Shown here piece after piece: positions 45,216 to 57,200 of a DNA stretch of 64,000 bases (the first letter of the stretch is position 1; the number at the start of each line of letters is the position of its first letter). The DNA comes from Macrosoma leucophasiata (Eukaryota; Arthropoda; Insecta; Lepidoptera; Hedylidae): positions 10,647,501-10,711,500 of the forward strand of contig JAWQUS010000008.1 of NCBI GenBank assembly GCA_036365455.1, given 5' to 3'. The position numbers and the translations under genes were made by a program. The notes under the pieces were generated by a model. It was not told the origin of the DNA, did no database searches, and saw only the letters and a list, made by a program, of their open reading frames with translations.

Positions 45216-48200
45216 CTGTAATTAAAATTATCTTTAAAATCTTACAAAAGAGTGATATCATGTATGAGTAAGTAACTAATGTTGACACAAAACCAACATA
45301 AATTGATTTCAAATCTGTGATTGAATATCGCTTTTCAAGATTTCATTTTATCACTTTGTTGGAATAACTCTATTAACTCTAATGTTTAGCTATTGGTGCC
45401 ATTAGTACTGTTTTCTAACCCAAAGAGATACTCTGAGCTAATCTGCGAAGAGATGAATGATGATGGTCGGACGGACGGACATAGCAGCATCATAAGGGTT
45501 CCGTGTAGGCTATGGAACCCTAAAAAACAAATAAACGTGTGCAATTTAAAAAAAAACACACGTGCTAGTAGTGAAACCTTAAAAACTCAAGTCTTATACT
45601 ACGCATGCGCACACAAACACTGTATAATGCTTCCTATCTCATTTTCTCTCACATTAAATCTTATGAATTCATATGTCTGTCTTTTTCTACTGTCGTATTT
45701 TCGTTTCATTGACTTTCAAATCACAACGATATGAAAGAAGTTTCCACTTTAAAAATGCCACATATGAAGGAAGATGGCTACCATTACTCTCTCTGGCTCT
45801 GTAATTGCTGGCACAGAGTTATAACTGAGACCTCAGGAGTGGCAACGCGTACATTAAAATCTCTGGTTTTAAACAGATGTTTATAAGCTACTTTGCCATC
45901 AATGTGAACTTCAAGCTTGTTTCTACTTCATGACATAAATAAATTTCTTTAGATACAAACATGCCGGGATATTTCTACATTGAGGTACTTAAGAGAACGA
46001 TCTGACCTGGTGTTCTGGAGACGGATCTTGCGGGTGTACTCCTGGGCGTGGAGCGCGGGGTGGAGGCACCCGACAGAAGCATGGGGGGGCGCCGCAGTCG
46101 CTGGCTCAGGGTGTTCGGCTCTCCGGGAGCTGGGCGTGTCAAAATAATTCTTGTATGCTCCGGAAGACATTTTGCCTGTCACTATGCCATCATCATCAGT
46201 AGATATGTCATAATCGCCACGTTTGACATGCGAGTTGGCGATCAAAGTGGCGGTAGTTTTATCGCAGGACGCTGAGGTCCATCTTGCGTTATTGCATTTA
46301 CTGCCATAGAATGGTTTGACAGACATTTTGCAGTTGACTGTGAGAACAAGCGGTAAAATTTTCTTGCACTAGTATATTGTTGAAAGTTATCTTTTCAAAA
46401 ACGTTTGGGTATTAGATTAAACCCTTGATCTTGGATTTAATCTGTCGATAAGCAATGTATGTAAAAAAAGTCCGTTTATTTTAAATCAGCAATCCAGTAC
46501 CAATACTATATGGGTGAGATACGATATTACAAATCTTTGGCAAACTATTGACATATAATTAAGATTTCTGTCAGTATTAAACAAGTTTTAAATACGTACG
46601 GTATACCACGAGGCATGCGCTTGATTTGGCCTTTCCGAGATTATTGGAAGCTTCGCAAATATAGGTGCCCTCGTCTTCAGCTGTCACTTGTTTGATCTTC
46701 AGCCTCGCTGTTTCTTCCTCGTACGACGTTTCAAAGTCGAGACATTCTCGGATCAACTGGAAGTTACGTAAACCTTCCGTTCAGAATTTCATAATGCTTT
46801 CATAATCATAGGTGTTGGGTTGAGGAACGTGATTGAGATCTAAAGATGTCTCCACCATTACTCGTCATGATCATTATGTTTTATTTAATTAGTATTAAGT
46901 CACGTGCAAGATGATATTTAATTGACTGTGCAAAATTTTGGAGAGTGCCTATGATGCTGAACACCTATCCTGAATTAACATGTAACAATGATTTTGTAAA
47001 ATAAGTCATAATAAAATGTGGTCTCAAATAGGATAGGAGAACAAATTCAAAGGCGAATTTTACTATCATAATTTTAGTTACAAGATTGGAGATGATACAA
47101 TTTAAAATAAAGAGTTTTGTATTAAGAAGTGATATAGCTAAATTCCTAGGAAACAAATAAAAAAAAACTCACAAACAGAACAACAGAAACATGAGCAAAT
47201 TTTCTTTTTATGCACTAAACGGTGTATTTGTTATGTCTACCGATTTTTTCTTAAATTACCGTGTTTGGAAATTTGCATATCAATGTCGTGAGTATATACG
47301 AGTGGATAGTTGAGGCTATTCACTCGTACCTATATCGGAATGGAACGCTGGTCTTGACGAAATATTTCATTTTTTTGTATACTAAAGTCTTTTTATTGGT
47401 GGTAGAGTCCCAATAGAGCACTCGAGGGGTGTTCCGGTTAGATGGTTATGTAAGACTTCGTAATAACTATCACAGGCACAACAACTAAGGTCTCGGGGGT
47501 GGATTCATTAATTGAACACATCTGCATTTTGAACTCTGGTTTTTGTGTTAATGTCTAAAGGCTACAGTCATCGCTTAGCATCCATATAAACTGCATGCTT
47601 GTTTGCCATCTTCATCACACTAAAAAAAAGGAATTAAAGTAACATACAAGTGCTCAACAATGAATATTGCACATCGAGCCTAGGAAGGAGATTTCGGTTT
47701 ATTTCGGGTCTGTAGAGCGTTAACTTTAATTGTTTCGCACCGTACCTATTTGACGTTTGTCGCCCATTTTCATCATGTTTTGACCAATACCGGACTGTTA
47801 GTGCTCTACGAAGTCGAAACGAGCCGATCGTCTCTTTCGCGGGCTCGATGTGCAATATTAATTGTTGAGTACTATACCTCGTTGTAATGGAACCATCGTA
47901 TATCAGGTTCGGGGTTCCCGGACACTCGACACTCGAACTCGATTGCGTCGCCATCGTAGCTGAGCAAGTCTGTCAACTCTTTATCGAACCGAGGTATCAC
48001 TTCCACACGACTGCAATCAGATAATAATGTTTTATTTTACACGGAGCTTAAAATGAACGTAAGGTCATAGTTTGGTTTATGCAAATATAATAATAGGTTG
48101 GGGAAAAAGTCTTTTCGCATTATAGTATGTATGAACTTGTAATAAAATCTCTTTGGCTGTAGTATTTGTATCTGGCTGGTTTTGGTATCATTGAAAGTTA

Positions 48201-51200
48201 AAATTTTAAAGAACATAATTCCAAATTCAAACTAGGCAAATGTGTGATTTTCATTTGTTTTTCGTACTGTCAAGATGAGTGAATCTAATGAAGAAATTCG
48301 ATACATTTTAAAATTATACTACAAAAAAAGTAAAAATGCAACGCAAGCAGCGAAAAAAATTTGAGATGTTTATGGAGGACCTAGTTTATTTCCGGATTGA
48401 AAACGCCTAAACCCAATTGTGCTACTCTCACAGACACTGCGTCTGTGAGAGTAGCACAATTGGGTTTAAGCGTTTTCAATCCGGAAATTTTGATGTCAAA
48501 GATGCACCTCGCTCTGGTCGCCCTATTACGGATAAAATGGATGCCATTTTTGAAAAAGTGGAGCAAGATCGACATATCAGTAGTTACGACGTAGCTGAAG
48601 AACTGAGAATTGATTACAAAACAGTTTTGGCGCATTTGAAAAAAGCTGGGTACAAAAAAAAGCTCGATTTTTGGGTACCTCACGAGCTCACTGAAAGAAA
48701 CCTAATGTAAACCGTGTACTCATTTGTGATTCTTTATTACGACGTAATGAAACCGAATCATTTTTGAAGAAGCTGATAACTGGTGATGAAAAATGGATCA
48801 CGTACGACAAGAACGTGCGAAAAAGGTCGTGGTCAAAGGCCGGTCAGGCTTCACAGACTGTGGCGAATCCCGGGTTAACTCGCAATAAGGTGATGTTGTG
48901 TGTGTGGTGGGATTGGAAGGGCATTATTCATTATGAGCTATTACCACCAGGCAGGACTATCGATTCTGAACTCTACTGCGAACAACTGATGAGATTAAAG
49001 CAAGAAGTTGAGAGAAAGCGGCCGGAATTGATCAACAGAAGGGGTGTGGTGTTTCATCATGATAACGCTAGACCTCGCACATCTATAGCCACTCAGCAAA
49101 AATTAAGAGAGTTTGGCTGGGAGGTGTTAATGCATCCGCCGTATAGTCCTGACCTTGCACCTTCAGATTTCCACCTGTTTCGGTCTCTTCAGAATTCTTT
49201 ATGCAATGTTAGGTTATCATCACGAGAGGACTGCCAAATCCACTTGTCGCGGTATTTTGATGAGAAGTCCCAAAATTTTTATAGCAATGGCAATTTTTTA
49301 TAGCAATTTCATGTCCCTACCTACAAGATGGCAAAAGGTACATACATACTTTAGTTAAATTTAAATAAACTAAATTAAAAAATGTTTTGAATTAAATTTA
49401 AAAAATGCGAAGAAACTTTTTCCCCAACCTAATATTATCTCCTATTCAAAAGTACAAGTACCTACAATGAAAATAACAGATTTTTAATTTTTTTTTAATA
49501 TATATAGGTAATTAATTGCTTTTGTTTTTTTAGGAGTTTAAGAGAAAAATATCACAGACGGAAAATAATTAGTAAAAAAATGCCTACAAAGAACAATTGT
49601 CGTTGAAGTATAAGAATTAAAACTCACCCATATCTCACGTTGTGAACATCATCACTTGAGCTGGGATCTACGAATAAATAATATTGATTTGGTAAGAGTG
49701 AAAGCAATGTGTATTGTTTATTTGAAATACTATTTCAGATTTGATTAATGTAAACCAGTTTTTACTGAGTTATCACCCGTACGTACACTAAAATGAGGAA
49801 TCAGATTAACGCGAGATATTCTATCACTTTCACGAGCGGAACCCCAGAAGCTAAAAAGCGATGTTAGGTAATATTGTATATAAATATATACACCAGATAA
49901 TTTGGTAAATATAGTTTCATTGCAATGATTACAGCTCGCGAACGTATGGATTGATAATTTAATTACATCTGCCATCAAATGGTAGTGTTCAGCGCAATCG
50001 TGTTCCAAATAATTTAACTATTATCCCATAATTTTTATCATAGGGGCAAAACAATTTAGGCCTCAGGGTTGCCAACGGATCTGCATTTTGAAATCTGATT
50101 TTGGTAGATAACTATAGACTCCCGTTGTCACTTAATCTCCACGTAAACTGCAAGCTAGTCTGCCACCATTATAACAATATAATATATAAAAAAATAGGCC
50201 TTAAATTCATAAATACTAACAAGCTTAGAAAAAGTTTAGGAAATTAAGTACATTCTTAAGCAATTCCTTGACATCATTACATTATTTTAGGCATTTAGAA
50301 CTATGTAATTGTCAGTATTGCTTACCTTTAGCCAATATTTGTAAGGATATAATAGCTTTAGCTTCCCCGTGAATATTTTTGGCGACAACTGAGTAAGCGC
50401 CAGTGTAGTCCAACTTGGCGTGCGGTATTTCAAACCTGTATTCGGGGCCGGCGTCTACACGCTTGAAATGCGACGCATCGCGGTAGTAATCAGGCTAAAA
50501 GAAGAAAAAGGCTATTACACGACACGGTATTCAGGTCCGACAGAAAGGGTGGGCGTGGCCTCGCGCCGGTTTGCCGCTTATTACACTATCCGGTCGACAG
50601 CGGCCTAACTCAGTCACAGTACAAATATTAACAATATGGAAACTACGTTCAAAACGTTAAAACGGCGCAATCACACAAACATAGGTACGCATCAACGAGG
50701 CTCCTAAGCGGTTCTCGCGGTATTGCAGCGAGTCACTCGCTACTCGGGCGTCGATGCGCATGTTTTGTGAGTGTACCGTTTTGAACGTTTTGTACGTAGT
50801 TTCCATACTGTTCATATTTGTACTGTGTGTAGTTAGAGTGTTAGGCTGACCGGGCCGTTCCGGTCGCCCTAATTAGGGCTCTAACTCCCTAAATGTTATT
50901 ACACTACCCTGACTAATCAACTATACATGGGCACTGTAATAAACCTATATCAAACAAAATGCCACCAACTTTATTTAATATAACTCAAAAATACACCAAG
51001 AAAACGAAATTAAATAGGAGCACCACACGCCTCCTTCAAGGTGCCCGTCAAAACTCCTCAAAGACCAATAATTGACTTGCCTTCAAGAAATCCCTTAACC
51101 AATACACATCGGGTTTGGGCTCGCCAATGACTTCACATTCTATAATGACGGTGTCACCCTCTCTCGCTTCGCTAGATCGTGGCTTTCTTATGAACATTGG

Positions 51201-54200
51201 CTCCTTGGACACTCTGAAATGTGATAAACTTTTTATTTTTAAATATTTTCTTTCAAATATCTTTGTAAAATAGCATTATTTTCTTTGAGAATAAATGAAC
51301 AAAGATCTTATAACTAAAAATTCCAAAGAGCAAATTCACGCATTAGGTACGTACTGGCAAAAAATTATCGAATTAGAAACTTGAGACTTAAAGAAAACTA
51401 AAACAATATGAAACAGTTAAGGTCTGTAGTTGGTTTGCAATGCATCGGCATATAAAACAAGTTAGTCCATTGATGCGAGACTCAAAGCCTGAAGCCCATT
51501 TTTTGTTTCCCTATCCAATTACATTAACCTATACTTATATAAAATGCTTCGTATATCACTTTGAGATCTGTGGAATTCAATATATTTAAGTTTATTGTGA
51601 ATTCCTCACATCAGTAGGTATTTATATTTCATTGTAAATGTAAATTGTAAATAACAAAGAGAATTCTTAAAATACAACATTCAACAGAAAACCAGACCAG
51701 AGATAAAAAACTGATTAAACAACTCACGGCACATCCGGACAGATAAGCATAGGCGGGGTTCTGGTCTTGTCCGTGGTCTGTTCATTTCCGATAACTTCGA
51801 CTTTGCCAGCGGTAGACGCTCTTCCGACTTCATTGGACGCGGTGCATGAGTACACCCCGGCGTCTCGAGGAGCTACTGCAGCCAAGGCCAGCTCGATCTG
51901 CCCATCCCTGTCTAGGGTCATCACCGCCCGCCGACTTGGACGTAATCGAATCCCATCACGGTACCATGTCACTCCGACAGAAGGATATGCTTCAACTACA
52001 GCTGATATCCTTAGCTCGTCACCTGAAAATATTATTATTTATAAGATACAACTTAAAAAATATATTGATAAGGAACAAGCGTTGCTATTCAACGTGGCAA
52101 TGTGGTCAGTCCTCTTGGGATGTTACCAAAAGAGGAGAGCGATGGGGAGTTCTACTACTTCTATTTCTATGCATGTATGCAAGTAAATTAATAAGCTTTG
52201 TAAATTAATGTAGATATATTTTCAATAGATACACGGTAGGTACATATTATTATTGTGTATGTAGTTGTAGTATGTTAAGTAATTACGAGTATTAATTAAA
52301 TTAAAATATAATTCAACCAAAGCAAGGTGGTGTTCCAGAAATTTATGAAGCCTCTCTATGTACTATAAGTAGACTAAGTAATACGGTGGTAAATTGAGTA
52401 ATACGGTGCGCCCGCGAGTCTCGTCACTGAAGCTCTGAAGCAGAATCAGTAATTCTCTAATCTTAATTTTTAATCTTAATTCTAAAATTGGTAACTGAAT
52501 TTTATAAAGAATTCCTAGAAATATAAGCAATTTTTTAACATGCTGCTGTACAGTGAGTGGGTATTATCTTATTATTTTTAAGTAGGACGGTCGTTATTAA
52601 TAAGCTTCTACTACACAAAAAAATGATGAACCTAATACTCTAAAAAAAAACTTAAATATTTTTGACCATCATCATCATTTGAGCCAAAAGACGTCCACTG
52701 CTCGACAAGGCCTCCTCCAAAGATTGCCACAACAAACGGTACTAGGCCGCCATCGTCTAGCGATTGCCCGCGAACTTTACCAAGTCGTCGGTCCATCTTG
52801 TGGGAAACCTGCTTACGAGGTTGCCATTCGAGAACTCTTCTGCCCCACCGGGGCAGAAGGGTTCTTTTGCTGTCTATGAAATAGAATGTTTACTGAAATA
52901 TCCTCCTATTCTCATTATAGAGCAGTGGTCCTATAATAAAAATACGAAGCAGCAGTTAATGGATTATAGGAGATCTGAAGCAGAGAATCTATTTTATATT
53001 TATTGTGTATCGATAACACTGTGAATACCTTCATTTAATCGATACAAGGGTTCCAGTCCACAGCAAAATTCTGGGGCAACATAAGCCCTTATTCCTTTGT
53101 CCACCACAAGATTGCATCGGCAACTAACAGCACCACTGCTGTTTCTAGCCATAGCTTCGTACACTCCACCGTCTTCCAAAGTAGTAGGTGCTATTTCCAG
53201 GGTGTGGAAGTGCTCATCTTGCGATGTTGCATGACGACCTGCAATGTAAGTACCAACTTATTTAAAGTGTAATTATGTAAACGTATCAATCAAAATATCG
53301 ATGTTTGATTGATATCTTCCAACATTAAGAATCAAATTGGCACCGTTAGTAACTGTTAAATATAAGTTGATTGCATCACTCGTTGGCACTTGCGTCGAAG
53401 GTATTGACATCGGATAAAAATAATACATTAAAAGATCACAAATTTGCAAAGCGTTTTCGTGTGATGTGATTGTTAGTTCAATCAATGTAATTCAAGGCTT
53501 GTCTAAGCTTATGTATTTTATTGTAATCATACAAACATCACGATTCAATTTTTAGATTCCATTCTCTTAAATACTTAATACATTAGTATTTCTTATAAAC
53601 GCAGTCTTATGGGTTATATATATACCTATCTATACCGCAAATAGTAATTTGTTTTTGTATTGAAGTACCAATCACTACGTAAGTCTATGTTTTATAAAAA
53701 AAATGGTATCTACACAGAACAGTAAAAAATAGGTTAGCTATCATTATTGAAATGTCCATGAAATTAAAAATTAAATACATTTCATATTAACATGGATTAA
53801 TATTTTTAAATCTTTGTACTACGCACTATTGTTACGAATTGTATTAGTATTTTTATATTTGTGCGTCAGAATTAAAATACTTCAATTGTGATAACTCTGT
53901 TAATGTGAAGTAACCAAAAATTTTTAACAAACTAAAACTTCACGTTAGAAAACTTTAACACTCCAAATGTATATATTAAATAAACATAGGTGTATATCGT
54001 AAAGTGTTTTTTTACTCACTGTCACTTGAGACCTCTTCACCATCTTTGAACCAAGTCACGGATGGAGCTGGTCCACCTATGACTTGACAGGTGAGCCGCA
54101 CGGGATATGTGGCTTGCACTCGTCTATCTCTCAGACGCATTGTGAATTGTGGAGGATAATCGCCTTCCACGCCCGCTGATCTTTCCCTGTATGTTCAAAT

Positions 54201-57200
54201 TACGTGTATGTATTCATATCTTTGTTGGACAAAAATTTGTAAATACGTGTGACCTCAGATAAATGTGATTTCATACCAGTAATCCCTGAAAGGGTAGGCA
54301 GAGGTAAATGCATGCATTCAAACATACATGCACCCACGATTTGCCAGTTACGTTATGGCCCATGTAACAGATGGCGAGCCTGTTGACATCTCCGTGCACA
54401 TTAGCTTTGATCAAACTTTACTAAAAATAATTTAAGGTTCTTTTCTGTACAAGTTGAGTCTAATAAATTTTAATAATAATAATAAAAGTCTTTTATTTCC
54501 CAAAATTAAATTTTACACCATATATCTTATAAACAATTTCAATTTCTCATGAATATTAGTAAATTATAGTTATTATACATTTATTTTTATTATTATTACT
54601 GGCAGACCCGGCCACTCATTGCTGTGGTTGAAGTTGAGCTTGCTACACATAAATTGCCAGTTAGTATTATTGTAATTCTTACTTATAACTTGAGACAATT
54701 AAAATTAAAATCAAATAATAGTCTACGTTATATTTTTATTTCATACTTAGATTGGTAATTTATTATTTGTGTAAAATATTCAATTGCTAATTTATTTCTC
54801 TTTATGGAAGTATTTACCTTTTAAGTTTTGCATCCGCTTCCCATATGTGTCTATCCGTAATAACAGCCATTCTTGCGTACGTAGAAGCTCGGCCATGCAC
54901 ATTGGTTGCTTCACAACTGTACCGTGCCTCATCTTCTACTTGAATATCCTTGATGGTCAAGGAAGCGTTCCAGCCATTCAAAGCAATGTTCACTCTTTCA
55001 TTTTCATCCTCGATTTCATGACCATTCTTCATCCAAACGATTTCGGGTGTCGGCTTGCCTTTGAAACCGCAATTTAGTTGCGCCGTTTCACCAACCAACA
55101 CTTTTAACTGCCCTGGAAGTATTTCAGTAAATTCTGGTCTATCACCGGCCAACCCGACGCCTATCGGAGCCGATGTTTGCACTGGTTCTCCCCAACCGTA
55201 TCTATTTCTCGGTGTAACTCTAAAATGATACTCTTCGCCTTGTTTGAGGTTGAAAGCGTCAAAAGAGTTGAGAGGAGTGATACCGAGTTCTGTCCAACGC
55301 GCACCTCCGTCCTTTCCTAAGAGCCAGCTTTCAATTTTGTATGCAAGAACGGGGGCCGCCACCTGAGATTCAGGTTTGGGCCACGCGAGGGAAACCCAGT
55401 TGTTTCCTCCGTCCACGACGCTCGGCTCGCCCGGGATGCGATCCGGTACAGCTACAAAACAAACGCCGTTATCGCGACAATGAACTTATAAAACAAATAC
55501 TTGATGTAACGCCAAGAGACAAATGCGCCAGTACCTTCATTATAATATATTGTTTCGGTATACTTTTTAAAAATAGATATCAATAGGCGTTACGTGTGCG
55601 CTCATTAATCATGTAGTTTATTATTTTGTCCTTCGAATTACTGCTAAGATTACTTACATTTATATCGCCGATCAGCTATTGATATGGCTGAATCGTCCAC
55701 AGGATATGTCCAATCCGAAATTAAATTTTCTGACGAAGCGCGTTGTCTTACCTAAACATATGAGTGGTAAAATAATTATATAAACAGTAGGTGGTTGTCA
55801 ATCAAATTAATAATTATTAGGTATAATGACAATTACTAGTGATCGCCCAATGTACGAAATACGACCATTGCGGTCATGACATAGTCTAATGTCTAAAATT
55901 GTCCAACGAATTTCTGCGGTAATCCCCTTTACCACAGCGTATGTTTTTGATTTTTTGTGTCTCGAACGTATTGTAGAGTGTCTAATGATTTAATTATTTA
56001 TTTAATGTATTTGAGGCATCATTTAAAACAAATATTAGTATGTCGCACTTCTCCTTTAAATAAATTATAACTAAGTAGGTATATTAAATTTCATTTTCCT
56101 CCGCCCGTGTAACTTTTGTAAAAAGAGGTACCTACCTAGGTAGGTAGGTACCTCTTTTTACAAAAGTTAGGTACCTAGTTAGGTACCTAGTTTTGCTTCA
56201 CGTATTAAAATACAAATTAAAGTTATAAGGATTAGAAAGGAGTTGCTAGCAGATGATCTAGGAAGGTGCAGATTTGCCATACGACATTCTAGGTGGGGAA
56301 CACAGTTTGGTACTCGTATACGTAACGTACCTAATAGTCACAGTATAAGAAAATATGAGGTTATGGAAACAGAGTGCCTAGTGCGAGATTTTATGCGAAT
56401 TAGATCGCGTAAGAGTAGACGCAGATTTGTATGGAATTGATGGAGCGTCATCGATTCACCGCTAGATGGTACTCACAGCAGGCACTCTTTGCATGAGGAA
56501 TATCTAAAATTCAAGATCAAATCTATTCTGGTAGTCGTTCACAGTTCTAACCTAACCTACTTGTTTCGATTTAATTTTTTCGATATGATCAAATTAGTTT
56601 TCATAGGTATTTCTTGAAGATAGCGCGCGTTTAACCGACAATATCGACAAACGATTTCTTGTCATTGATCTGGACAAGACACATCATGATGTGGCCAATG
56701 GACAGCGAACATTTCATAAAATGCGACATGACTGAGATCCTTCCGTGTTGTTCGGCTTTTTAAAAATATTTAGGAGCGCAGAAAGGGAAAGCCCTTCTTA
56801 CCGTTGGTAAATTTATTTCAGTCCTGTACATCGATTTTCATACTTACCACAACAGTAACAAAAGCCCTGTCACATCCATAGGCATTTCTTGCTAAAATAC
56901 AGTAAGTGCCAGCATCAGAAATAATTGATCTTTTTTGTGTAAATTTAACATAGTCATCGGAGGTCATTTTGCAAACACGTTGACTGTTTGTTATGTCGCG
57001 GATTCCTTTCATGAAGATCACTGTAAATATTAAACAAATATAAGGACTCTATTAAAATCGTATTTACTTATATAACTAAGAAAACCATGGTAATATATTT
57101 ACTTCTTTAATGTATAAAATAAATGGTTTTTTTATTATGTTGATCAGTAATTAAACGAGTCATCTATAAAAGGCATACCTAATAATATGATATTATTATA

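Noticed and set aside
45949..46326. 125-codon minus-strand ORF
   Set aside because: Wrong frame for the Stretchin exon; only the 46129 acceptor and its frame keep the splice phase.
56243..56440. 65-codon plus-strand ORF rich in Arg
   Set aside because: Lies in a Stretchin intron, no recognisable domain, no splice or promoter support; possibly transposon-derived.
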